Shown here: positions 1 through 11,797 of the stretch, in pieces | How the letters are laid out: each line of letters opens with the position of its first letter | Numbering within the stretch: position 1 is the stretch's first letter | Source of the DNA: Gavia stellata | Lineage: Eukaryota > Chordata > Aves > Gaviiformes > Gaviidae | DNA length: 64,000 nucleotides | Direction: 5' to 3' | Assembly: GCF_030936135.1 (NCBI RefSeq) | Contig: NC_082620.1 | Span: 3,162,001-3,226,000, forward strand | The notes under the pieces: generated by a model | Database searches by the model: none | Told to the model about the DNA's origin: nothing | What the model saw: the letters and a program-made list of their open reading frames with translations, nothing else | Translations under genes and position numbers: made by a program

Positions 1-569
1 TCCCCAATTAACTCAGGCCTCGTACTGCTGCTCTTGCAGATGAGGTTCTGCCATGCCCACTGAATATATGCTGAATCCCCTCACGGAGACCTTGATCTCT
101 GCCTGTTTTTCCAGAGCTTTCCTCTAACTCTTCCCTCCAGCTCACTATGTACCTAATTTGTACTTTTTACCTAAATAAAATAAAGTCATTCTTTGGAGCT
201 TATCAAATGGACATCACAAAGAGCCTGACTGTAATTCACAGGAGTATTTAATCCAAATCATTCCACAGACATCATTTACATAGAAGTAAATCATCCAGTA
301 ATTAAATACAAGGAATAAATCAGGTGCTGATTTGAAGGAAAAGGGATTGAAACACAGCACGTGGAAAATATTAAAACTGTAAAGACTGAACTGTCAGTAG
401 TCTCAGGAGGACAAAGACCAGTGTTCAGAGAGTATTTAAGTTCATGAATATCAAACTTGGTATTTTACACATCAAAGTGTATCACATTTTTGCTGACAAG
501 TACTACCTGAGGTTTGGGAGCCTAAACGGAGACATTAGTGGGAGAAACATAAAAGAGGGAAAGTTGTTT
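1..569. other. 3' flank of gene A; possible end of another plus-strand transcript
   Basis: On the minus strand, ATTAAA (plus 247-252) lies about 320 nt past the gene A stop and could be its poly(A) signal. On the plus strand, overlapping AATAAA signals at 174-184 follow a pyrimidine-rich stretch ending in CTTGCAG near 40, which may be the terminal exon of a gene further left. That second reading is only a guess. Confidence 0.3.
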
Positions 570-3500
570 TTACAGGCCTTTTATGAATTTAACAGTTCTG
601 TCCAATCCCCTTTTCCCAGCTGGAAATGAGAAACCGCAATAATCATACAGGCTTATGATTCCATGGAATCCATCCTCAAGGTGGTACCAGGTCACTCGAA
701 CACCATTGTCCTCCAGTCTCTTCTTGTAAAGCAGGCCGTCGTCTCGTAACACATCATACTCACAAGTCAAGATGAAAGATTCGGGCAGCTGATGAACAAT
801 AGCATCTTCAGCTAACAGCGGACACAGGTTGGGCTCACAGAATCTTTTAACTTTCTCAAAAACTTCAGCCTTGAATTTACAGGGCTTGTGTGGTTTGTAG
901 CCTCTGACCTTAAATTTTTCAGGGATATTATCTGGACTCAGCCACTTCCTGTACTTCAGCCTCACATCTGGAGGAATATGAGAGCCCTCCAAGAGCTCTT
1001 GCACATGCAGCGCATCCCCATTTAGATACTGCAAAGCAAAGAAAGCGGCACGTTCTCGGAATAAGAGAGGGACTCCTCGATTCTGCTGATAGGATGGTAA
1101 ATTGAAGTCCAGTGCCTGAAGGCCTGGGTAGATCAAGATCTGAGCACGTAGTTTGGGGAGGTCTGATCTCCCTGCAAGGGTCTGGCTAACAGCAGCTGCT
1201 AGGTTGCCCCCAGCACTGTCCCCGCAGACAATTATACGGGCAGGATCCACTCCATAGTCCTCTATATTCTTCATAAAGTGTATGGTGGCATTAAGACAGT
1301 CTTCATACGCAGCAGGGTATTTGTGTTCAGGAGCTAAACGATACCTAGTACACAAAAGGAGACAACAAAAGTGTGAGAGGGAAATGTCATATCTGTAAAT
1401 ACAAATTTCCGACAGCACCTTGGTTTTCCTGGTGTTGCTTGGAGTATTTTTCCTTCAGCAAAAAAATACAGTGTTGTTACGTGATAAACAGTTATTTGTC
1501 CAGCGAGTTATCACAGATAAACGATAGCTAGTAGGATGAAGTTGCAAGGACATAGCATAGTTGGGATTTTCTTTTGAGAACAGCACTGATCACAACTTGA
1601 GTGATACAAGTTCATGTTACTCTTCTGGTGTAGACTGCATCTGGCTTCTGGATGAAGTAATTTCATCAGTCTGCACTTCACCTTTACTTAGGATATTTCC
1701 TCTTGAGAATTGTTTTATTTTTCCTTTGTTTATTTAAATAAAGTGGGACAGAGTTATATTTTTCTGTATTATTAGTATTAAAATATATTAGCATTTGATT
1801 CTTACTGTTAGAAAACTCCTTGAGGTTTACAAGGTGATTACATAAATTAAACAGATCACTGAATCACCACCTTCCAGCTTTGTTTATTAGTTCTCAACAT
1901 GTAAGAAAACTCTCCTGGAAAGCATTCCTTCTTTTTGTGTGGTGCCAGCATAGCTCTGTGTGGTGAGATACATGAACCTTACTGGGGGGTCTGCTTGCAC
2001 TCCCCCTGCGTTAGCAGAATGGGAGGGAAGAAATGGAAATAGTCCCCTTGGAATTCTGCCTGACCATCTGGGATCCTGGGGAAATGGTTTACTGAGGAGG
2101 AGTGTTCCCACAAGACGTGCAACGCTGTGGTGCTGAGAAGTGAAAAGAAGCAGAAAGACTTCCACAGGGTAGTACTGACGTAACTCACCCAACGGACACA
2201 ACCACCGACTCGCTTTCTCTGGCAATGTAACGGCAGATCTTTTCATGGGAATCTGCAAAAAGTTGTGGGGTTGTTAGCTGCCCGCTCCGTTTCCAGATGC
2301 AATAGCCGAGGAAGGTGGAAGCCCCCTTTTCCCGCTCTGGCCGTGCCCTTCCCGGCCCTCACGTGCCCCCTCACCTCCCCTGGTCCCTCTTTCCCTCAGC
2401 CCTGCCGCCTCCCCTCAAGGCAGGTAGCGGTGGTTCAGCGAGAGCACTAAACTGGCCGAAGACTACGGAAAGCTCAGCCAGATTTCAGACCTTCTGCCAG
2501 GTTTCGGGGCAGAATTCTTCCCCCCGCCTCCAGAAGAGAACAGCGGCAGCGCTCAGCTGCGCTGCGAGGAGAGAGAGAGGGGGGAACGACCCTACCGATG
2601 CTGCAGTACAGCCAGCCGCCGCCGTGGAAGAAGATGGCGCCCGCCCGCAGGCCGGCAGATGGGGCGCGGGGCCGGTAGACCCTCACCGGCACCCGCCCGA
2701 ACCGCGCGTCCCGCAGCGAGAGCTGCGGGTCCGGCCCCAGCTTCGTCCCGGAGCGCACGTAGCGGGTGAAGGCGATCTGGCTGCACACCCCCGTCTTTTC
2801 CAAAATCTTCCCCTGTTCGAAGAGAGGGAGGAGGGCCCGGCTGAACGGAGGGCGGCCTCCCCGGGGGCAGCCAGCAGCCGCGGGCCGCCTCGGGGGAGGC
2901 TGCCAGACACCACGCCGGGCAGGTTGCCGTGAGGGAGACCCCGCGCCTGCCTTCCGCCGGCTGCTGCGAGGCCTGAGGGGGCAGCCAGGCTTCGTGTTGG
3001 CGGGGGTCAGCCTGCTCCAGAGCCGCTCGCCTCTACCCTCGCCTTTAGCGGCCGCTCCGGTTTGGTCCTCACCAGAAGGCTGGCACCGGAGAAGATGGAG
3101 CCGTGGCGGTCCCCTGTGAGGCTACGCGCCTGGGTGAGCGGGGTTGCTTTGGCACCGTGCGCCTGAGCAGGTAGGCCCACGCGTCCGACTCACGCTCCGT
3201 CAGGCACAATGTCTTAGAGGAGAAAAAAAGGTGATTCCTTCTCAGCATCACCAGGTCCTTTGGTTTCATATCAGCTTCCCACCACTTACTGGCTTACAAC
3301 CCAGATCTCGTTCCTGTAAGGTTTCCCCTGAGTCTCTGGTGTTAGCTGCTTAAGAAGCACCCAGCCTTCCATCAGTGTTACTGGAGAGCCTCAAGAACAG
3401 CCTAAAATCATCTGTGCTTAGCTAAAATGGAAATCAAAATCTCACTTTTTATAAATAATTAATTTAAATTGAATTAAGGAAGCTCAGCTGATAAAGCTTG

Positions 3501-3907
3501 GGCTCTTATGGTTGGCTTTGTCCCTCTGTAATAGGGAAAACCTGGCTGAAACTGTGTGAGGTCTAACAAATGATTTTACAAAAATTGTCCTCTAAAGGCA
3601 GCCCCCAAAAAAGGAAAGCCTTCATTTAAGTCTTGATGCAGCCAGCAGGATTCTGGTATTTACACATATAACCTTACAAAATTAACAGCTAAACCACATT
3701 TCTGGCAGAAATCATGGCAGAGTAACTCACCATAGCAGATGTACTAATGATAGCAGCAAGGACAATTCGAAGCTTTCCAGGATGATTCACTCCAGGAGGG
3801 ATACTGAAATTGGAGTACTCCGATTGAATTGTTTCCATAACTGCTAGTATGAATGAAGCAGTAAAAATCACCAGCAGTATCACTGGCAGTATATAAAAAA
3901 ATGCCAT
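570..3907 (-). CDS. AADACL4-like: AADACL gene A: arylacetamide deacetylase-like esterase, four exons
   Basis: Coding exons, in transcript order: 3731-3907, 2596-2812, 2189-2252, 570-1344 (177+217+64+775 nt, 410 residues; human AADACL4 is about the same length). All junctions are GT-AG and the phases are 0, 1, 2. Residues about 3-23 are a hydrophobic signal anchor, as in type II ER-membrane AADAC proteins, followed by IPPGVNHP. HGGGW (His about 122) is the oxyanion-hole motif of the hormone-sensitive-lipase family. GDSAGG (Ser 196), the Asp of EYDVLRDDG (350) and the His of GFHG (380) form the expected triad. There is an N-A-T glycosylation sequon near 171. Known of the family: hydrolysis of ester or amide bonds in small lipids and xenobiotics at the ER lumen; the substrate here is unknown. 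Odd points: exon 2 is very GC- and CpG-rich, unlike the other paralogues, and reads GGGWLYCSI where gene B has GGGWVFGSL. The 5' part of exon 4 is nearly identical to gene B. Confidence 0.9.
2300..3130. other. CpG-island-like block around exon 2 of gene A
   Basis: About 830 bp of strongly GC-rich, CpG-dense sequence (many CCG and GCG triplets and a GCGGCCGC near 3049) sits inside otherwise AT-rich DNA and covers exon 2 of gene A (2596-2812) with parts of both introns. Exon 2 of the four paralogues lies in ordinary AT-rich DNA. Long open frames seen here on both strands are a by-product of the scarcity of stop codons. Confidence 0.7.
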
Positions 3908-5080
3908 TTCACTTAATCAAAGGTGAGGTGTCTTTACGCCTATCTTTGATTTAGCTTTCTCAGATAACAGTAAATCTTAGAGCAGTCCAAGTTACAACAG
4001 ATCTCTCAGGTGCCACACGCTTTAAAGTCCTTGGAAATGTTGTGCAAGGTGCCAGCACACATCACACTGGAGAAGAGTCAGAGGAGAATGTGTTTAATTT
4101 CCTGTTTAGCTTCACATTAATTGTGGGACTGATACGGGGCCTGGTATTCTGCATGGTATTCTTGGATTGCGGATGATGTGAATGACTGTTCGGAGATAGC
4201 CGTTAAGTACTGAATGAAGTTCGAGTTTATGACGGGTTGCTATTTACAAGGAGAGCCAACTACTGTGGAGATTAAATTGTCTCTTGCAGCTGATCTGCAG
4301 CCTCAACATATTGCTTCCTGTATTGTGGACGTTCTTTAAGTAGTTTGGTATATGTAGTTTTAACAAGGACATTTAGAAAAGAAAATGGGAAATAACATGA
4401 GGGTGAAAAAAGCTAACGTGTGCTCTACAAAAGTGAATGCATCAATCTTATCTTGTTGTTAGAGTATTTAAGCACTGGAAGAAGTTTTTAAGCATAGGAC
4501 AACACTTAGAGCATTTCCTCCATTGTAATTTACACAAAGTTGTTAATAGGGAGTATCTCTGTTGGGCACAATTGCAGTTTTGACTTCACTTTTTCAAGTC
4601 TAAAATACCAGCTACCTAGCCCATAGAAATTTTCTGCAAGTCGGTGACTGGGAATCCTAGACTCGGATGCTATCTGTAGCGTATAGCACAGGTACTGCGT
4701 TACAGCATTGTAATATCAGTATCTTTCTCCTTTGCCAAAACACACTTAGCCTTCTAGGAAGAATGAAACCATAGATCATAACTGAATAAAATGGGTCAGA
4801 CCACATGTTGATTTAAAATTTTACTGCATCTTTAATACTTACTGAGAGAGTAGCAAGTGCCTAGTCCAAATAGATCATTAAAATAGGCAGACTGCACATG
4901 GAATACTTCAAACAGCACTAAAAGAAACTTTCATAGCATTCTTGAAATATCTTTTTCAGTGGTCACACTGACATAATTACTTATTAACAAATTGTCCTAT
5001 CTAAACGTCTTACATGGAATTTAGAAGCATAAAAGATCACAGAGCATTGGCAGTTCTTATAGAAGGAAAGAAAATTGGTT
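3908..5080. other. Intergenic A-B: gene A upstream region and gene B 3' flank
   Basis: The gene A upstream segment at 3941-3966 resembles 9569-9594 upstream of gene B; both contain TCTTTGATTT followed by CTTTC[T/C]CAGATA. This suggests that the duplication included the promoter. A minus-strand ATTAAA (plus 4831-4836) about 245 nt past the gene B stop is a candidate poly(A) signal. Nothing else is recognisable. Confidence 0.45.
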
Positions 5081-8000
5081 CTATAAGCTTTTTAGAAAGT
5101 TCACAATATTGTCAAGACCCCTTTTTCCAGATGAAAATGACAACCAGTCACTATTAAATGAATTTATGATTCCATGGAATCCATCCTCAAGGTGGTACCA
5201 GGTCACTCGAACACCATTGTCCTCCAATCTCTTCTTGTAAAGCAGGCCGTCGTCCCTCAGCACGTCATATTCACAAGTCAAGATGAAAGATTCAGGCAGC
5301 TGCTGAATCAGAGTGTCTTCGGCTAACAGGGGACACAGGTTGGGGTCCCAGAATCTTTTCACTGTCTCATAAACTTTGGTTGTACAGTCAAGTACCACAT
5401 GTGGTTTGTAGCCTCTGACCTTAAATTTTTCGGGGATGTTATCTGGACTCACCCACTTCCTATAATTTAATTTAATATCTATAGGAATATGGGAACCCTC
5501 CAAGACCTCTTCCAGATTTGATGCGTTCCCATGTAGGTACTGTAACATGCAGAAAGCGGCACATTCTTGGAATAAGAGAGGGACTTTCTTATTCTGCTGA
5601 TAGGATGGTAAATTGAAGTCCAGTGCCTGAAGGCCTGGGTAGATCAAGATCTGAGCACGTAGTTTGGGGAGGTCTGATCTCCCTGCAAGGGTCTGGCTAA
5701 CAGCAGCTGCTAGGTTGCCCCCAGCACTGTCCCCGCAGACAATTACACGGGCAGGATCCACTCCATAGTCCTCTATATTCTTCATAAAGTGTATGGTGGC
5801 ATTAAGACAGTCTTCATACGCAGCAGGGTATTTGTGTTCAGGAGCTAAACGATACCTAGTACACAAAAGGAGACAACAAAAGTGTGAGAGGGAAATACTA
5901 GTTTTAAATGTATTGCTGAAAATACTGGTTCCTGCGTCCAGCTATACCCTGATTACTTCAGAATTTTCCCTTTCTCCACAGGTTGTCATAAATAAACTGC
6001 ACTAGTTGGACCAGGTGGTGCAGATTAACTTGTTAGGATATCATCTGTTCAGGACATTTCTTAGGTCTTTAACAGCACAGGAGTGCTCAGCTGCCAACTA
6101 TGTCTAGGTTTTATTGACAGTCATTTAGTCAGTTTATGCTTTAGCTTTCCATGTGTCAGATACAAATGACAATAATTCCGGTTTATGTCTTTGTTACAGT
6201 GCAACTATAACCTCATGATCCAAATCGTTATGTCAGTATATTGATGATGATATTAGCTTGTCATTCGCATAGTGCTTCTGTAAGCATCAAGCAGAGTTTC
6301 CTTGAATAAGGATTAAGTAGAATATATGGCTCACTATCTGTTTATTACCAGTTTTGAGTCTGGAATTTGAAAACATTGATTGACAAGTCCCACAGAAACA
6401 TTTCTCTGAGAATGGTTGTTGCTGTGAGCAGAGAGGCTATAAGGTGATATTTACACTATAGGAAATAATCTCTAAAAAACAGCATGAGGAAAGACTCACC
6501 CAACAGATACAACCACTGATTCACTTTCTCTGGCAATAAAGCGGCATAGTTTTTCATGGGTCTCTGAAAGAAACATATTTGGTGGGGTTTGGGTTTGTTT
6601 TGGTTTGGGTTTTTTTGCCAGAGTACTAATGTCTATTGCATAAGTCAAAGAATTGCAAGAAGAAAACACTATCTACTTTTCTCTGCCCCTTCCTACATAG
6701 CTCCTCAGATTTTGTACCCCCTCATCTTCCTATTTCAGTATTTGCTTACTGTATTTTTTCCCCTCATATCTCATTGTCCTTGTCTGTAAGAAAAATGCAC
6801 ATAATGCACAGCAGATGCTTTCTTCTGACAGCAAGACTTAGGAGAGTGCATCTGTGGTTATACTCAAACTTCGTAACTGCTACAGGTCAAGCAACAATCA
6901 ACTTTACCATCTATGAAGTAGATACTTCTTTAACTAATTTATAATATTTTTTCTGTTAGATATCTTACCAAGGCTTCCAAACACCCATCCTCCTCCATGG
7001 AAAAACATGACTCCTCTCCTTTGGCTGGCAGATGGAACCTTAGGCTGATAAATCCTCACACGTACTTTCTCAAACCACAGGTCCTTGATGAAGAGCTTCG
7101 GGTCCACTCCTAGAATCTTTCTACTTTCAATGTACCGGATAAAGCTAACCTGACTGCAGATGCCAATATTTTCCAAAATCTTTCCCTGTTCAAAGGCAAA
7201 GAGAATAGGGACTTCACTCAAGAGACTGTATTTTCCAAAGTAAAGTAATCATATGGACAGTATACTCATGATGTCTAAGTCGTATATTTTAGGGCAGTCA
7301 TAAAATATTTGAGTAGTTGTACGGGTATAGTACAACTGAACAAATAACAGTAGCATCATGACAGGTCACATGAACAGCAGTGTTCACCAAAGACCATAGT
7401 CCCAAAACAATGCAGCATTAACAAAGACTGGTGAAATACACCCCTTTGCTTTCCCAGCGGGTCCTTTACCTAGCATTGAAAATGAGTTTGGTTTTCACCG
7501 TTTATTCCGTCCTTGCCCCTGAGCAGATGTGAAAACATTAGCGAAAGATGATAGTTCTGGTGCTGATTTTCATGATATGGATACTTGCCCAAAATAGATT
7601 TGACTAAGTTGAGAATATATTTGATAATTGCTTTTTGATTCATCTCGGAAGTCTTCACTGATGTGTGCAATACACTGACAAGAAGGTCCTGGGCTATTTA
7701 GTACGCCTAAACTTCCGTTCTTTCTGTATGCCGTAGTGATATTCATGCCAGGCACAAGAAGATGAAAACAATACAAATGAGAGCTACTGGTCCAACATAA
7801 CTTTGCAAAAATAAAAAAAAGACATCATCTCTGTTTTGAAATACATTACTTAGTCATGCCAAACTAGGACTTCGATCCTTATGAAGATTTGGATTGGGCT
7901 CTTAATATTCAATATTTTGTTATGAATATTTCTTCTTAGACTGCCACATTTGTATGGATTGTCAGTAGGGTGTTATGACTCAATATATTTACCTATGAAA

Positions 8001-9540
8001 GACCTTTTCTTCAGTGACTGCAGCTATTTATAATGTTCTCCATGCCTGATTTTGAGGCTGAAGAAACTAATACATTTTGCAACATAGTGATTTTTAATTT
8101 GTTGCAGAAACTAGTCTTAGTGCCTCTGATTGTATACAAACATGATTAAACGATTTATTCTTTTGTATTTGCTATTTTCCAAGCAGAAATGGAACAGCTA
8201 CAAAGAATATTCTCACCTTTACATTCAGCTTGTTTGGTTTCTTTCATCCTGTGTTGTTTACATTGCAGCATGCAATTCTGGTTTATGGTACTAATGGGCA
8301 GTGTATAGATGATGAAAAGAGAACTGGCTCTTCCAGCTGCTTAAGTGAAGCAATCACTTTGTAATTACAACTTGTGTGCAGCCAAAGCATGAGAATATAT
8401 CTCTAGAATTCTTTAGTGTGGTCCACTATAACCTAGGATATTTCTGACTTTTTTTCTTTTTTTTCTTTTTATTCATTTTAAATAATTTGGCCTTCTTGGA
8501 GGTGTTTAAGTAATTTATTAAATATATGCACAACTTCTGCTATCATCTCATATATTTCTAACACCTTCCGTCATCACAGCATCTATGCAACTATCATTAC
8601 ACAGAAATACTCCTGATTCAGTGAGATCCTTTGTCAGCAGAGATCACCAGGAGTTGAGTGCTGGTAAGAGCTTCAGCTCTTGTGGACTGGTTAGCTTCCC
8701 ACTCTTTTACAGGCCAGTTCACCTGAAGAAGTTGGGCGGGCCAGAACCCTTCATTCCCATCAGACAAGCCTGCTTAGTCGCTGCAAGAGTTACAAATATG
8801 TGTTCAGGGGAGGTGGAATTCCTTCAGCTCCTCTTAGGAAATGTTACCTAATTTTGTCACTTGTGTGACAAAAACTCCCCCTTCCCCAAACCAGTTCTGA
8901 AATGTTCAGTTTCTAATTTTATGTTCAAAATGAATACATAACTCCTCATCCCCAAGTCCGAGAAAAGCTTGAAAGCATGGCCCAAAGACATCTGATATAT
9001 TCTGAACCTAGAATGGAAATATAAATGATCTAACATGTATAAGCATTCTTAATCAAATTATTGCTAGGTTAGCACAATTCATTGTAGAAGCACAGTCAGA
9101 CTTTCAAATGCTTGTGTTAGGCAGCATTTACATACTGCCTCATGTAAGAGCTAGGCAGGACCGTAATAATGCAGTGTAGTGTAAAACATCTGGTAAAGGT
9201 TTCTTTAGCAAAACTGAGCTTCTAAATACAACATGCAGCATGATAGCTATGCCCCGCTCCCCTCTCTGAAAATTAATTCCAAGCAAGGTTTTAGCATTGC
9301 ATTAAGTTTAAAATCTACAGGTTCACCATTCGTCCCCCAGAAATCACATCAGGTTTGACTTACCACCACTGCTCTGATTATTAAAGTTATATGAAGGATT
9401 CGAAGCTTTACAGGCTGATTCACTCCAGGAGGAATTTCTGAGTTGGAGAAATCAAAATTAATTGCCCCCATAACCAACAATATAAATCCAGCAACAAAAA
9501 CTGCTAAGAATAACACCAGCAGTGTGTAAAAAACTGCCAT
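5081..9540 (-). CDS. AADACL4-like: AADACL gene B: arylacetamide deacetylase-like esterase, four exons
   Basis: Coding exons: 9364-9540, 6969-7185, 6500-6563, 5081-5855 (177+217+64+775 nt, 410 residues), all GT-AG, with the same phases as gene A. I chose the MAVFYTLL start because it aligns with MAFFYILP of gene A; the frame is open further upstream with another ATG, so an N-terminal extension is possible. The N-terminal signal anchor is followed by EIPPGVNQP. HGGGW lies at His about 122, GDSAGG at Ser 196, the Asp of EYDVLRDDG at 350 and the His of GFHG at 380, so the triad and oxyanion hole look complete. The N-A-T sequon near 171 is shared with gene A. This is gene A's closest relative in the cluster: the first 102 or so residues of exon 4 differ at one position, whereas the middle of exon 4 is much more divergent. 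It is probably an ER-membrane carboxylesterase; the substrate is unknown. Confidence 0.9.
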
Positions 9541-10962
9541 TCTGCTAAGCAGCAAAGTGATTTGGTATGTCTTTGATTTGACTTTCCCAGATACCTTTGG
9601 CTTGTTACTTCCTGGTTCTTTGTTCGTCACAAGGTTGCTCTAGTAAAAACCTTTCTCCCCGCCTTTACAAATACATTGGCAGGTATATCTTTCCCTCTCC
9701 CACTCTCTCTGCACCACTCCTTTATTTCACAAAAGATAAGTTGGTCCTGAATTTGTTAAAAGATCTATGTCAGCATAATTTCAGAATTTTTGCAGGAAAC
9801 CAGTCCTTAGCTGGGAGAAGAGTGTTATGAATAAACTGCGTTAGTATTTAAATAATTCAGGGTGGAAAATGGACACAGGGCATTTGTGTACTTTGAGTTT
9901 GTGACACTATAAAACACTATACAGAAGAAGAGTTTCTCCAGGGTTATGCAGAGATAGCAGCCTGCATATGATGATTATCACTCTAATGGGCCAAATGGAT
10001 TGTTACCAATGGTTTTTTGGAAAGGTGCACCTGTAAAATTATGTCATTACCTCAATTTCAGTTTCTTTAGTTTTTGTGTTTTCTTCCAAAAGAAGAGCAT
10101 GGTTAAAAAACAACACAGGAGGCTGAGTTTAGATCCATGATCAGGTTACCTCGTATCAGGTAAACTTCAGTAACTCTCAGTATGCAACAGGCACAGCATA
10201 AAATGACTTAAGGTAATCAGCAGTTAAAGAGTTTCAAATCAAACTGCTTTATCTTGTTCTTGCTAGAGATGCTGTAGTTTAAATGATGCTTGAGGTATTA
10301 ACTGTGAATCTGAGTCTGCAACTCTTCAAAGAACTAGGAGGTCAGAACATTGTTGAAATTGCAAATTCCCAAGGAAATGAAAGACATAAGAAGCTAACTT
10401 CATTAAGCAGACATGTTATAATTTTTTTTTTCATTTAAATTGTAAGTGCTGGGGGGAAAACTACTATGTCATTTTAGTTAGAATACTAGAAATTAGAAAT
10501 TTCTTAATTTTTTCCAGTGAGAAGTTGAGTGGTTTTAATAGGGCAGATGGTCATCGTAAATTATTCTGAAGTAGAAGGATATATTTTGTTTAAAAACAGC
10601 AAAAGTCTGGATTAAAAAAAGAAAATTCCACCCAATGGTGTTTCTGGACTTTCCATTTGTATTATGTTTCCACAGTTAGGTGATCATATACAATAATCTT
10701 GGATAGTCCAGTTGTCTGATAAATTAATTACTGTGCACAGCACAGATATGACTAGGTAGAACTAGCAAGATTGTGATCTCTGTCTGCTAGTGTTGCATTG
10801 TTCCTTTCACCATGAGGTATTCATTTAGGTTTATCAGTGAGTATGTGTTTAGCAAATGCAAAAGAAATATTTGAAGTGCTAGTTTTTATTTTTGTGTTGA
10901 AGGCATCACAAAATTGCCACATCATTACAGTGATAAAATAATATAATGTTGTGCTTCTCTAC

Positions 10963-10987
10963 CTTCTTACATCTGTGATGTAAGAAG
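10963..10987. repeat. Perfect 11-bp inverted repeat, 3-nt loop
   Basis: CTTCTTACATC and its exact reverse complement GATGTAAGAAG are separated by TGT. The pairing does not extend beyond the 11 bp. It lies between genes B and C. Confidence 0.85.
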
Positions 10988-11666
10988 AACTTTTAGAACT
11001 TTTTCAACAAACATAGCATAACAGGTAGCATAACAGGTAGTCTTGAGCATAAGAAAAAAAAAGAGTATTGAAAGAAAAGCGAAGAGTAAAAAACCAAATT
11101 AATTAAAGTTTAGGGATTCCAGTTTAAGAATCAGTTCCAAAACGAAACATCATTTCTCAGATTCCAAACAAAATCAAACCCATACTAGTTCCAGTTTAGA
11201 ACTTCTGCTCCAGACAGAAGCCTTTCTTTTGACTACACTTTTTCAAGAAAAGTATAGTCTTTGTGCAAACTAACCCTAGAAATTAAAATGCATAGCTGCA
11301 ATTCCGCTCTCTGACATAAGACTTCACGGAACCTGAGTCATGGGGCTCTCCATCTGATACCCTGAACATCTCCTGCCTCTCACAAGGGCCAAAGTAGACC
11401 CCGGTTGTTGTCTTCAGCATTTCTGGGCAGTCGAAGAATCTTCAGGAACAGATGTTCTTGCTGCTTGCCTTGAATGTGTGCCAGCCGTGCAAAGATACTA
11501 GAATTGCTAGAGTTGAGGTGAAACAGTATGGGCCAGGTGCCTCGCTTTTGCATCTCAATCTTATTGGTGTGTTTGTATAATAATGTTTTCTAGAATGGTG
11601 GTGCTTGAAATAATCTTAACATTTCTTTGTCACTGCAGAAGCAGAAATTAGAAAGTATAAAATGCA

Positions 11667-11718
11667 GTCAAAATCCAAAACGTAAATCAGAAGTCAAAAT
11701 CCAAAACGTAAATCAGAA
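11667..11718. repeat. 26-bp perfect tandem duplication
   Basis: Two exact adjacent copies (11667-11692 and 11693-11718) of a 26-base unit that begins GTCAAAATCC and ends AAATCAGAA. They lie about 80 bp beyond the gene C stop codon, so they are probably within its 3' untranslated region. Exact identity suggests a recent event. Confidence 0.9.
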
Positions 11719-11797
11719 GTGTTTACATTCTTTGCCAAGTGTAAGTTCACCAAGGATAATGTAAGAAAGACTTGCATCTTTGTTCTGAAAAATAATT

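Larger units (their letters stand above)
9541..11797. other. Intergenic B-C: gene B promoter region and gene C 3' flank
   Basis: Next to gene B is the segment shared with gene A (9569-9594). Further right, an inverted repeat (10963-10987) and a 26-bp exact tandem duplication (11667-11718) lie in the presumed 3' untranslated region or 3' flank of gene C. No gene is seen. Confidence 0.5.

Noticed and set aside
2315-3119. Long plus-strand open frames over 2315-2932 and 2766-3119
   Set aside because: They are low-complexity Pro/Arg/Gly frames in the CpG-rich block, antisense to the true exon 2 of gene A.
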